Shown: positions 35,765 through 47,913 of the stretch, piece after piece
Layout of the letters: the number at the start of each line of letters is the position of its first letter
How positions within the stretch are numbered: position 1 is the first letter of the stretch
Assembly: GCA_029204225.1 (NCBI GenBank)
Contig: CM055106.1
Location: forward strand, 18,732,149-18,796,148
Direction: 5' to 3'
Length of the DNA: 64,000 nt
Origin: Diphasiastrum complanatum
Lineage: Eukaryota > Streptophyta > Lycopodiopsida > Lycopodiales > Lycopodiaceae
The notes under the pieces: model-generated
Database searches by the model: none
Told to the model about the DNA's origin: nothing
The model's input: only the letters and a program-made list of their open reading frames with translations
Translations under genes and position numbers: made by a program

Positions 35765-37547
35765 GATAGATCCTTTTGATATACTTTCTTTATGAATACA
35801 TGTGACACCACTTGTTTCACAAATGACTCCACATAAAGATGCAAAAGAAACTTTTCTTCAATCATGCTCAAAGCACCATCTCTTTCCAAATGAGTAAATA
35901 AGTCATTAGCAACACCCATTTCCAAAGAAGGGTTTTCATCACCTCCATTGATAAAGTTAGCTCTCTTCTTACCTTTTTCATTTTTGCACTTGCCATGTAG
36001 TTCCATTGAAAAGCCACCAAGACTTGGAAATCTATGAGTAGAAGAGTTCAAACATGATACTAATTTAGCACCACATGACTCCATTTGACTAGTAGCTAGT
36101 AGCACTAGTCCATCTTCAAGATCCAATGGATCCAAAACATTGATCATAGATTCACCAAAAGTTGCCAAGTTAGCACAACAATAACTATCTCCAAGAAGCT
36201 CATTAGATCTCAACCTAGATCTAGCATAAGGAAGCTCTTTAGACTTTGCATAAGATCTACCAATCTTATTGATGCTAGGAAATGACTTTTGAAAGTTGAG
36301 AGACCCACCAACATCCATTTCATTCCTCTTGTTAGACATAACAAATGCATCAAGCTTGTAAAGTATACCTTGTCTATTGCCCCTAGCAATCAAGACATCT
36401 CCCTTAGTAATGAAGCAAACATCCCCAACAAACTTTGTCTTGTACCCTTTCTTTAACATTTGACCAACACTTAGCAAATTCCTTGAAAGTGAAGGAATGT
36501 AAAGAACACCGTCAAGCCTTGCATTCTTATTAGTAGAAAGACAAATAGGAATTGAGCCAATACCTTTGATCATACACTCACCACCATTTGGCATGTGAAA
36601 CACTTTCTTTGTTCCAACATAAGAGATCAAAGAAGTAAAGAACTCCTTGTGACTAGTCATGTGTGAACTAGATCCACTATCTATCCACCATGAATCCTTG
36701 TCACTTCCACTTGACATTAGACTTGAAGAACACATCATGAGAGAATAACTAGAATCTAGATCCTCATTAGAAGTACAAAAGCTGTTTTGCTTGCTACCTT
36801 CATTACTTTGCTTCTTATGACATTCATTTGAAAAATGACCTTTTATCCCACAATAAAAGCACTTGAGCTTTGAATTATCTTTCTTTCTAAAAGAGGTAGA
36901 AGAGGAGGAGGAAGAGTAATCATCATGATTCGAGTTACCACCTTTGGACCATTTCCCTTTGCCTTTACCTTTTCCTTTGACTTTTTCTTTTGTGAAGAAA
37001 GCCTCTTCAACTCCACCTTGCAAGGATGCACCATCAAGCCTTGATTGCAACCTATGTTCTTCAGCCAATAAGATTTCCTGCAAGTCAACCACACTTGGCA
37101 AGACTCTTTGAATGGCAAAACTTTGCACTTTGTTAGCATGTTCATCTAGCAAACCATTCAGCATAACCTGGACTATTTCACCATCTTTTATACTTTCATC
37201 AATGCATGCTAGATCATCACTTATGGACTTAACCCTCAAGACAAATGCATGAGCACTTTCTCCCTCTCTTTGTCTACTAGAAAATATTTGCCTCTTTAGG
37301 GTCAATACCCTAGATGTGGACTTTGATTCAAAGAGCTTCTTCAAGGCATTCCATGCCTCACTTGCACTTTGACACCTACCAACTTCCTTGAGAAGTTCAT
37401 TGATAGCATTCATTTTAATGATATGAAGAGCCCTTTTAGCCTTCTTATCAGACCTTTGTTGCTCTTGAACTGTGGGTGGTCTCTCTTCAGTTCCTGCAAC
37501 TATGTCCATGAGTTCATTCACCTCAAGTAAGGACTCCATCCTCACTT
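35761..37547 (-). mobile_element. copia gag-protease frame with an unrecognised C-terminal half
   Basis: This is an open frame of 594 codons on the minus strand. Residues about 1-170 are the copia gag core (RMESLLEVNELMDIVAG, then KRALHIIKMNAINELLKEVG, VLTLKRQIFSS). Lys/Ser-rich text follows, then a CCHC knuckle CFYCGIKGHFSNEC at about 230-243, the protease motif WWIDSGSSSHMTS at about 285-297, and the usual post-protease block ending LYKLDAF. There the normal WHRRLGH pre-integrase domain should begin. Instead about 190 residues of unknown sequence follow (for example LDPLDLEDGLVLLATSQ). A TGA at 37546-37548 replaces the Trp of the usual WKVRMES, so the frame may have begun further upstream. 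The frame is long and undamaged compared with its neighbours. Confidence 0.75.
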
Positions 37548-37555
37548 TTCAGGTA

Positions 37556-38034
37556 TCTTGATCTTGCCCTTTAGACCACTTGATTTTGCCTTTGCCCTTG
37601 AATTTGCCCTTGATGAACATAGCTTCCTCTCCAACTTGAGATGCTGATGAAGATCCACCTCTTGCTTGAAGCCTATATTCATCATTGATCAAGATCTCTT
37701 GAAGATCAATCAAACTTGGCAAAGTTCTTTGAATGACAAGACTCTATACAATGTTAGCATGAGCATCCAACAAACCATTAAGAATAACTTGAACAAGCTC
37801 TCCTTCCTTAATGCTCTCATCAATGCAAGCTAACTCATCATTCAAGGCCTTCACTCTCAAAACAAAGATATTTGGACTCTCTTCATTCTTTTGCAAACTT
37901 TGAAAGATTTTTCTTCTTAGAGTCAACACTCTAGAAGTAGACTTGGATTCATAAAGCTTCTTTAATGAATCCCAAGCATCCTTTGATGAAGTACTCTTAC
38001 CAACTTCTTTGAGAAGTTCATTGGTAACATTCAT
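37556..38034 (-). pseudogene. second copia gag fragment, joined to the next gag
   Basis: The minus strand reads MNVTNELLKEVGKSTSSKDA, WDSLKKLYESKSTSRVLTL, then after one stop SLVIQRTLPSLIDLQEILI and KGKFKGKGKIKWSKG, i.e. the middle and basic tail of a copia gag. Seven bases later the start of another gag (KVRMESLL) begins. Its own N-terminus is missing beyond 38037. The pair looks like an unequal or illegitimate recombination between two related copies. Confidence 0.8.
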
Positions 38035-38037
38035 CTA

Positions 38038-38570
38038 CATTAATAGCTTCCAGATTTGAAAGAGTTAACCTTCGTAACTTCATACGAAGCTAGATCCATC
38101 CAAGATCCAACAATAGTTAAGAGGGTGAAAGTTACTTTTCAACACATCTCAGGATACCAGGGTTTTTGTCTATAAAATAGTACAAAGCACCATCGCACAG
38201 ACAATTTTCGCATGATGAACCTTCACAAATATAATCAGTAGATAGATCTGCCTCAGATCCTCTGTCTCATATCCAACTACTGTGAAAATTTTAGGCCAAT
38301 TTAAAGCCAGAAATAGAGAGATATCAAGGAAAAACCCTAAAATATGAGCTAAAATCACACCATTAGCCAGCTAAACTGATCAAATCCCTACAGATCTAGA
38401 TTGCTTTCTTCAATTTCATCAAGATCCAGTAATATCTAGTATCTTTGGACTTCTCCGATGAATGAATATGAGATCATGATGATCAGTACCAAGAAAAGTC
38501 AGAAACCAAGCACCAAACATCCCTAGAGTTGCAGCCACCCCAATCGAGACTGAAACAGGACCAGTTGTAA
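38038..38570. other. non-coding, nothing recognised
   Basis: This is A/T-rich DNA between the copia gag fragment and the gypsy gag. Repeated phrases such as ttcaatttcatcaagatccag suggest LTR or leader DNA of the copia element, without proof. Confidence 0.35.
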
Positions 38571-38574
38571 TGGA

Positions 38575-40923
38575 CTTGATGGACCCTCTATTAGATTTCT
38601 CCAAATTTATGAACAAGCGTGCGAGATCTATGACAAACAGACATTTGAGGAGAAGTTGAAGTTGTTCCATATGTCATTGGTAGTTGCAGCCCAAGATTGG
38701 TTTTTATATTATAGGAGGCCATGGAAGATGCCATTAGAGATGAAGATGAAGGATCATATGATGATTCAAGCCATAACTATCCAACAATCCATCATCCCAC
38801 CCGCTCGGTTGCATCGACCTCCAACACTTCCAATATCTCAAACGAACTTATAGTCCAGTTTGATCAAAAACTGAAGGCTCTACAAAGTGCTATTGCGACT
38901 TCATCTACAATGCCAGAACAGAACTAGTTACAGTACCCATGAAGAAAGAATGCATGGTGCTCATTTTGTACCCAAAACTATACAACAATGAGTGTCCAGT
39001 GTTGAGGCAAAATATCAAGTTGACACAGCGGTATTGCCACCTGTGTAATGTGTCATCACACAAAACTATGTTCTGCCCCAGGATCAAACAACAAAAGAGG
39101 GCTCAATTCTAGAACTTTTATCCTTATCGCCAAGGGTCACCTAATGCGACATTGCAGTTTGGAGCACCCATGAACTAGCAGCGCATGGAATTACCAGTGC
39201 CACCGGGGCCAATGAACAATCAAGTGGCCCAAGTAAACTTGACAACAACAGAACACGACGTTCCACTGCAACCTGAGTAACATCAGTTTTATGGGCCTGA
39301 TGAACATACATTGATCTAGCCAGCCATGCTTACCATCATCAAATTTTTATTTTAGATTTTACGGAGGTAGCATGGCCAATCTGTAAGCTCACCATGGAAC
39401 CACATTGGACTGAGGAAGCCTTACCGGCTTTCCAAAAGCTAAAAGATGCACTGGTCTCAATGCCAATCTTATGACTTCCCCCCCCTCCAATTGGACTATC
39501 GAATTTGATGTGCATATAGATGCATCAAAGTTGGAGCTATCTTGACCCAACCATAAGAGTGCAAAAAAGATTTCTCAATCCGATTTGCCAGTCGATAGCT
39601 CAGTGAATCAGAAATAAACTATTCAACCACAAAGCGAGAAGCATTGGCAATGATTTTTGCGGGCAAGAAATTTTGACACTATTTGAAGACCAATTACTTT
39701 GTATTTTATGCGGACCATCAACCCTTGCTTTATCTAATAAATAAAACTTGCAACACATGATGGATCACACGATGGTTACTTCTATTGTTGGAGTTTGATT
39801 TCAGGATAATGGTATGCAAGGGAAAGCAACACTACATGGCAGATCATGTATCGCGGATCAAAGGAAATGAAACCACGCTCCAACTTGATGATGAACTGCC
39901 AGATGCTATTTTATGTGGACACAGTACCAGATTGGCCACAAATATAGTTGAATATTTAATATGGGCCAGCCAGATAAGACTCTACCGAAGGCGGAACAAC
40001 AAAAGTTGATACGTAAAGCCAAAACTTACCAGCTCATTGTCGGCCAGTTACAATATCCTCAGAAGGTGTGTTCTTCCATATAAAACCACTCAGATAATAT
40101 CACTATCACATGAAGGTATGGGTGGTGGTCATTTTGCATTTGACATTATAGTTCGCAAGATTATGCAATCAAGATGCTGATGGCCGACAATTTATAGGGA
40201 TACGAAAGAATATCTAAGGAATGTGATGTTTGCCAATGAGCCGGAAGATCGACTACAATGAACTATGATCTACTACATCCCGTCCTGGCTCAAGCACCAT
40301 TTGTGAAGTGGGGACTAAACTATATCGGTCCTATCCACCTAGCAACAAAGAGCTCTCGAGTCTGATATATTATCGTGGCTACGGATTATCTAACCAAATG
40401 GGTATAAGCCAAGGCAGTACAAGTGGCTAATGCTAGGACTACCACCAAATTTCTATATGAACATATCATTTTGCGCTTCGGATGCCCGATTGAAATAGTC
40501 AGTGATTGCAAAAGTCACTTTGTTAGTGAAACCATCAAGGTTCTATTGGAAGAATTTTTCACGATCCATTGATTCAGCACGCCATATAATCCTCAAGATA
40601 ATGGGCTTGCAGAATCATTCAATAAGCTCTTGTGTACCATTATCACAAAAACAGTCAAAGCTAGCATATCTATTTGGGAATATAAGCTGCATGCTGCTTT
40701 GTGGACATTCATGAGAGCATACAAGGGAAGCATTGATCAGACACAATTTCAATTGGCTTAGGGTCCAGATGCAGTAATGTCAGGGGAGTTTTTGGTATCA
40801 TCACTGAGGTTGCCACCACACAACTTTTTGATGAGTCCTAATCTCTACAACCGCGCCATGAATCACTACACAAACTTTGCGAAACATGCCTATTGGCTAT
40901 ACATGCATTGGAAGCTAAGAAAG
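38575..40923 (+). mobile_element. Ty3/gypsy element, left part (gag, RNase H, integrase)
   Basis: Gag: EEKLKLFHMSLVVAAQDWF at about 38655. Knuckle: CHLCNVSSHKTMFC (CX2CX4HX4C) at about 39032-39075. Then, without protease or most of RT, the end of RT/start of RNase H: WTEEALPAFQKLKDALVSMP (about 39400), NYSTTKREALAM-type text and KGKQHYMADHVSRIK at about 39820. Integrase: GGGHFAFDIIVRKI zinc part (about 40110), a core with VATDYLTKW, IVSDCKSHFVSET and PYNPQDNGLAESFNKLL. Stops and frameshifts occur in every domain, so this is a dead copy with a large internal deletion between gag and RNase H. It continues at 41671 after a solo LTR. Confidence 0.85.
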
Positions 40924-41665
40924 TGTTGGGTCGTAGTGAAGCGAGAGCTTCCTTCCGCCTATCAAAAGGGCTAGATCCACTAGGATAGGACTCTTACTAT
41001 ATTAAGTTGACTACTTAAGTTGTTGTTTCAACAAATCTAAGCACTAAGCCCAATCCTACCACCTATCCACACACTCCATCATCAAAATAGTAGTGAAAAG
41101 AGAGTAAGAAGGGAGAGTTAGAGGGAGGTCTACTCAAATGCTAATATCATTTTCTAATGTGAAGCATTAAACAAAACAAAACCATAGAAATAGCAAGATA
41201 ACACATTCACAAATAATAACATTAGAAAATAGCAAAGCACATGAGGATGCTTGAGTGCTCAAATGGTAGAGTTTCCTCCTGTCAATAAGCATGTCAAATG
41301 AGGTACAAGAGGTGTCTTTTTATTCTTGGGGAGGCCCTTGCCCCTTGATTTTTATTGGCTACTTCAAGAAAGGGAGGATTGAGATCCTAACCCTTCAAAA
41401 GAAACACATTTCAATCTAGGGTGCACAAAGAAGCACACCCCACCTACCACCACTTTGACTTTGACTTTGACTTCTAATTAGAACTTAACAAAACAGTATT
41501 AATTTAGACTTTGGGCCTTTTCCATTATTTGATTCTACAAGGCCCAATTCTATTTTATTTCATAAAACAATTATTTACATGTGCTCATTGGGCTATGGGC
41601 TTACGAATGTAGGATGCCATGGCTCTCTCACCTGATTTATTTAAATACAAGATTTACCCTCAACA
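40924..41665. mobile_element. solo LTR inserted in the gypsy integrase
   Basis: The 742-bp segment starts TGTTGGG and ends CTCAACA, so the tips are inverted (TGTTG/CAACA). It is flanked by the 5-bp duplication GAAAG (40919-40923 and 41666-41670). The gypsy integrase text breaks off at the left edge and resumes with HCKAWHDRQ at the right edge. No internal retroelement sequence is present: this is the product of recombination between the two LTRs of a former element. The plus-strand ctttttattctt near 41326 would be a TATA box on the minus strand, so the LTR probably points left. Confidence 0.9.
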
Positions 41666-41670
41666 GAAAG

Positions 41671-41930
41671 CACATTGCAAGGCATGGCATGATCGTCAGT
41701 TACACAAGAAAGATCTTTGTGTCAAAGATCTAGTCCTAATGTATAAGACCAAGGCAATCAAAGGGAAATTGAAGTTCACAAGCGAAGGCTTGTACCGGAT
41801 CAAAGAAATCCTCAATCATGGAGTTGTGAACCTTCAACATCTTGATGGAACATCGTTTGATACACCCATCTTGATGGTAGCCGATTACATAAGTATTGGC
41901 CACCACAGTAACACAGATCAAGCCTGATAA
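41671..41930 (+). pseudogene. Ty3/gypsy integrase C-terminus, right part
   Basis: The frame gives KAWHDRQLHKKDLCVKDLVL, then KLKFTSEGLYRIKEILNHG, the C-terminal DNA-binding region of gypsy integrase. It is the continuation of the element at 38575-40923. Confidence 0.85.
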
Positions 41931-42919
41931 TGCCATGTAGATCACTTATAGATACAATCCTACTCTACAAACGATCATTACAGCAAGATCTATATAGGAT
42001 CCAGATTCAGATAGGATCAACAGGGTAGTAGAACACCATCTATCAGCAGATATCCTCTGATAATGCATATCAGACTTGAAAATATCATACAAAATTAACA
42101 AACACAGAGGAAAAAATTACTTAAACTGAAGGATCAACTACCAGATCTTCATAAGGACTCTCGCAAGGTTCACCACAGACGGATATGACCTAGATGGAGC
42201 GACAAAAAGCTCTACAAGAGTTACTTGTGAAGGAACAGTGAAAAAGAGACCTCTACGAGAGTTCAACTAAGTGAAAACTTCAAAACCTTCGCATGCCATC
42301 AAGAACATCATACATGCTATGAATCGTGTTGTGTTTCTTGGTTTTTTGAAAGCGTTGTTGTATGATGTGCACAATTGTAGGAACTAGATATGCTAATACT
42401 AATCACAAGCAATGCAACAATCAATCAAGAAGAGATGCAACGCAAAAACATTGCTAGAAGAACAGAATATCCTTTGTATTTTCTTTTCTTAGAGTAAGTT
42501 GACTATGCAGCGCAAAGTAACGGCCTTAAGCTCCTCTAAAGTCTCTATCTCTAAGACTTTGGTCTCATTCTGTCTCTTGTCTCTTTTGATTTCTATTCTA
42601 TACTTATATTCCTCTAAAGGTAATTAAAAGATAATTTATCTAATCATTACAAGAGAGATTTATGCCAAACCATCAGATTTATGTCTTCTCTTGTAACGTT
42701 GCCTACGACCGAGCATGACCGTTTTATGCCTCACGACCGCTAAGCTTCAAATTCAATAATTTGAATCGATCAATGGTTCATTTGTCCATAGCTTGTTTCA
42801 ATAGTTAGGAAGCTATCCGAACTATCAGATCTTTAGATGTCGGTATCGATGGTGTGTCGAACTATCGGCTATTTAGAAAATGTGTCGAAAAAGGTTGGTT
42901 GAGTTCACCATCTCCAACA
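41931..42919 (-). repeat. region holding a minus-strand copia 3' LTR
   Basis: The right edge is marked on the minus strand by a polypurine tract (aagagggag, plus 42920-42928) followed by TGTTGGAGA (42919-42911). The LTR extends leftward. Its left end is not fixed; TG-starting candidates lie near 42329-42360. Text such as cgaactatcggctatt near its right end resembles the LTR in bZIP intron 8. Confidence 0.55.
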
Positions 42920-42989
42920 CTCCCTCTTGAATGCTACAACCTTGTTTCTTTCATCCGATTTCGATGGATCTTCTGTGTTTTGTAAACAA

Positions 42990-44945
42990 TGGCTTGTCCA
43001 ACGGTTTGGTCAGGAGGTCTGCAATCACGTCTTCAACAAAGAGTTGTCTTTTCGAGATTAGATCTCGAATGTGATGATATTTTTAGAGGTATGTGCTTGG
43101 TCTTCGAATGAAAGACCAGATCTTGGGCCAAATAAATAGCACTATGAGAATCCATCTTCATGATGCAGGGTTCTAGATGTGGTATGCCAATTTCTTCAAT
43201 CATCATCTTCAACCACATTACCTCGTTTGCCACCTTTGAGGCTGTCACATATTTGGCTTCACATGAACATTGAGCTACCAATGTCTGCTTCTTGCAGGTC
43301 TAGCGGATCATAGTTCCACATATTATCGAACATCCACCAGTTATCAACTTGTTGTTATCTTTGCAAATAGCCCAAATTGCATCGCTATAATATTGTAGGA
43401 TAAAATCATTCTTTCTTTTGTAGATCAATCCATAATTGTAGGTGCCTTTCAAATTCTATAGGATTCGCTTTGCCATCTGCTAGTGTCGTATTCCAAGATT
43501 GAAAAAAAATTGACTGAGTGCATAGATAGAGTATGCTAAATTGGGTCTCATACAAACTTTAAGGTACATCAAACTCCCAAATTAGATTTTGGTATGGGAT
43601 CTTTTGCATCTTCTGTCTTTTCTCATATGTGCTTGGGCTATGTTGCTTCGACAATCTAGCTCCCCAACCATCATTGGCGTTGCCTTCTCTTTGCAATTGA
43701 TCCTCTATTGTTTCAACACTTTCTCAACATATTCAGACTGGTTCAGATGCATGATTCTTTTATTTTTGCTTCTTTCGATTTGCAATCCTAAGAATTTTGT
43801 TGCTTCTCCGACATATGTGTTTTCATAATTTGCAAAAATATCTGACTCTTCATATCATTGATTACGTCAAACAGTTTCATCAAAGAATCATCCACAAATA
43901 TTGTGAGAATCATGAACTTTTTTTCTATCCTTTTAATATAGACATTGTAGTCAGGTTGTGTTGGATAGAAGCCCAGAGACTTCAGAAGACTATCGAGCTT
44001 CTTATACCAAGTTCGCAAGGCCTGCTTTAGACCGTAGATACACTTGTGTAATCGACAGACATAATCTCAATTATTCGGGTCTTCATAACCTTTAGGCTAC
44101 TCCATAAAAAATATTTCATCCAAGTCTCCATGGAGGAAGGTTGTCCTGACATTTATTTTATGTATCTCCAGATCATATTTTGTAGCATAAGTAAGGAGTA
44201 ATCGGATGCTCGACATTTTGACCATCGGGGAGTATGTATCGAAGTAGTCGATACCATATCCCTGAGTGTAGCCCTTCGTGACAAGTCGAGCCTTGTATCT
44301 TCCGACACTGCCATTTGATCTTAGCTTCTTCTTATATTTAACAGTCAACTTTCTTCTTTCCTTCGAGTAGTGGTTCAAGCATCCATGCTTGATTTTGCTT
44401 CATTGATTCAATTTTTTCTAACATGGCTTGTGTCCAAAATTTGCCCTTAGGATTCTAGATTGCTTCCAGATATTCGTTGGTTCCTCTGTGAAACTACATA
44501 ATTCGAAGTCTATGACTTTAGTCGATTGGAGGTTGTCGATGAATCTGTCGGGGGGTCTTCAAATTCTTGTCGACCTTCTTAATTGGATTTGTGGCTGCTA
44601 GTGTGTTTGTTCTCTGAACTTTTCGACAGACTGATCTTCTGTCTCATATTCTGGAGTTTGTGGTTAGACATTCTGATTCGACGTTTGGCCTTGAACTCCC
44701 TCTTTGATTGGTAATATTGTGAAGACTTCATGGCCCCTTGATTATTTCACTCCTGGAAATGTCGATTCGTCGAACTTCACATCTCTGCTCATTACCACCT
44801 TCTTTGAGGTTGGATTGTAGAGTCGATAGATCTGTGAGCTGTTCAAATATCTGACCATGACAATTTGTATTGAATTTTCATCCAATTTGTTTCTTTTATT
44901 CTTTGGTACGTGAGAAGGATTTCAAATCATTCAAGATCCAAATCC
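42990..44945 (-). mobile_element. Ty1/copia pol, minus strand (integrase end, RT, RNase H)
   Basis: From 44945 downward: the integrase/RT connection (KNKRNKLDENSIQIVMVRYL, SKKVVMSRDVKFDE); RT N-part (YKARLVTKGYTQGYGIDYFDTYSP, INVRTTFLHGDLDE) at 44378-44097; the RT middle with catalytic FVDDS at about 43890; and the RNase H end (SCEAKYVTASKVANEVMWLK, MDSHSAIYLAQDLVFHSKTKHI) at 43281-43033. Stops and shifts separate these pieces, so it is not functional. It is the most complete RT in the window. Confidence 0.88.
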
Positions 44946-44991
44946 ATGTCCCTGATCTTTGGTTACAAAAAGAGCAAACCAAGAATCTTGC

Positions 44992-45345
44992 CAATGTAGA
45001 AAAATCAGCATCTACAAACAAAATGAGATGCAAACTCTAAGAGCTACTGATCAAACATGAACCAAAACATAAAATATAGTTGTTTTCCATACAATTACTA
45101 TAGCCTATTGTATTTCACATGTGTGGAGCTGAAAATAGCAATAAATGATCATTCTAAACAATAATCCTGCCAATGTAGAAAAATCAACATCTACATACAA
45201 AATGAGATGCAAACTCTAAGAGATACTGATCGAACATGAACCAAAACATAAAATATAGTTGATCTCCATACAATTAAGGTACACTACTATATTTCACACG
45301 TGTGGAACCGAAAATAGCAATAAATGATCATTCTACACATAGATT
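44992..45345. repeat. 179-bp tandem duplication, LTR-like
   Basis: Two copies (44992-45170 and 45171-about 45345) are about 90% alike by eye. Each contains a palindromic block around ttcacacgtgtgga (45113 and 45292). Similar text occurs in the copia LTR starting at 49529. Confidence 0.9.
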
Positions 45346-46860
45346 TGGAAGATAACATCATGAGAGTGCACCAATGAGTAGTAGAACCCAAAGAGAAGCA
45401 TGTATAATGATGAAATATGAGAGAGAAGAGAGAAGATGTGTCTCTCCATGAGTTTCCTCCTTTTACAACAGGTCCAAAACCTATTTGGCCACTTGGTTTT
45501 CCCTCCAAAATGCTAACCCTACTATTTTTGGGTCTAGATTCCAAGTACCCAGCATTTAAATTTGAATCTACTCAAACTCGCCTTCTAACTTTCCCACACT
45601 TTCTTAAAGTGTTTATTCAAATGAAATTTAGACTAATGAACTTGGCAGCCAGTTCAACCAACATGATCAAAAATCTCTTCAATTTTACTTTTGTTGTTTT
45701 ATAAATTTTGTTGTTTTATACTATTTGTTGATTTTTTTTTTTTGGAAAAGACAGTATTAAAAAAATGATGATAAAGAAAAAAGAACAATGAGCAAAAGTC
45801 AAAAAGTCATTAGATTAGAAAAAAAATAAAGAAAATTATTTTCAGGAATCAAGTTTCGATGAAAAATGACTTAAAAAATCACCTTTGAGTCAGATTTTAA
45901 ACAAACAGTCAGAGGAACCTTCGCCGAGTTGCTAGATCATTCATCCAGTTCAGATTTATCTATATTGAGTTGGGCGAAGGTTATCTCACAGAATAAGTAC
46001 CTGGAGAGTTCAGAAGCTTACCACTTTGGAAACCTTCGCCGAGCATGATAACCTCATTATGAACCTTCGTCAACCTGATAGATGGATTCAAAATTCCAAA
46101 ATTAGGTTGGATATAGGTTCAGATCCTAAATTTTTTCATTAAATATAGTACCTAGGCAAAGGATGCACTTAGGCAAGAGTTGAACCCTCACCAGATCTAT
46201 AGAACCTTCATCAAGCTACACCATTGGTCAGGAACCTTTGCCAAAAATTTTGGAAGCTATTTTTACAGTACTGAACATGCCTGCAAATTTTTAGAACTGA
46301 TGAGCCAAACTAGTACTTTGTCTAATGGACCCTCAAAATTAGTCTATAAAAGGGCTAAATTCGATTTCATTTCTCAATTGGGCTAGCGAAGCTCTTGCAA
46401 ATTTTTCTTGCGACCAAACTTTTTCGAAACTTTCACACAGTCTTCTGATACACTCTCAAGCTTTTTACTTCCTGTTCTACCAATTGCCATCATGTCTTCC
46501 AGTGACACCAGTACCTCATCTCGATATGTTGTTCTACGTGATGTTCCAACCTCAACGTGTTGGAATTTAATCTAACTCCTACTCATTCCAACAACCCTTC
46601 TTCCTTCTCTAAGTTTTACTCTCTCAAATGCAACCTGCAGAAAATGAACTGTTCTAACAGTCTGCATATTTGAACTAATTGTTGCCATAGTCTGCATTTT
46701 TACTCGAGTTTTTCAACAGGCAAAAAATCCGACACTCGACACTGTCGCTTATTTTTACCTTAATTTGCAGCTAAGTGTTTAGCGACACTTATCTAAACTG
46801 TTTTTTGGGCCATTTAGGCACTTCCAAAAAATCGACACTTTTTTGCAAAAAATGCAAAAA
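45346..46860. other. non-coding, with a recurring aaccttcgcc motif
   Basis: No gene is seen. The word gaaccttcgccgag or a near copy appears at 45913, 46030, 46060, 46202 and 46231, and in reverse complement at 45972. The short ORFs have no motif. Confidence 0.45.
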
Positions 46861-47060
46861 ATGCAACATTGCATTTTTACATGCAATTTTTGACAAGTGA
46901 CAATTAAAGCAAAATGCGACACTACATTTTTACATGTAGTTTCTGACAGGCGAAAAAGATGAAAAATGCGACATTGCATTTTTCCTCGCAGTTTTTGACA
47001 GGCGACAATAAAAGGCAAAAACCCCGACACTGTAGTTTTACACGGGATACTACACAGGCA
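46861..47060. repeat. minisatellite, about 53-bp units
   Basis: Units beginning atgcRacattgcattttt start at 46861, 46914 and 46966, with a weaker copy near 47020. Each carries a ttgacaggcgacaa-like end. Confidence 0.8.
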
Positions 47061-47359
47061 ATACTGCAGATTTACACGAGATATTACATAGGCAACACTC
47101 TACAGAAATACACAGTATTCCATGTACAGACTGTCTACGTCTTCATGCTCCAATAAAAATTGTCTAATTAGGCAGTTAATTAGCTGTCAAGTAATCTTGT
47201 AAAAACAAGGTCTTCTAGCTGCTATAAATGTAAATGAGCGATTGAACACAAGTAAGGGAAATCAGATCAGATAGAAGTCATTGTAGGTGTCATCATAAGT
47301 TATTTGTCAGAGATCAAACGACTAGAACAGGTGTTACAGTAGCTGAATCCTTAATGATC

Positions 47360-47614
<255 letters not shown>

Positions 47615-47913
47615 CAGAACGTAGCAATTATCTTGAATCTGTAAGTAGGATAATGTGTTTATCAGCGTGATTGTATTGTGATCTGATCGTTGTTACTACA
47701 ACTTCATTATACCGATTTGCTATTGTTCTATATTCTTTTGCATTCTTGTTGAATGATAACTCTCACTCCTCTTACACAAACACTATTATCAGAGAATTGT
47801 ATGGTTGTCTCCGACGCCTAAATTGATTCTACATTCTCTTCATACCAGGTTATCATTAATAGAGAATTGCATGGTTGTCTTAGATGCCTAACAATTGTTC
47901 CGCAATCTCTCTT

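Noticed and set aside
41245-41310. SINE-like text (tggtagagtttcctcc, resembling a tRNA-type box A)
   Set aside because: It lies inside the well-bounded solo LTR, and no convincing box B or poly-A tail follows.
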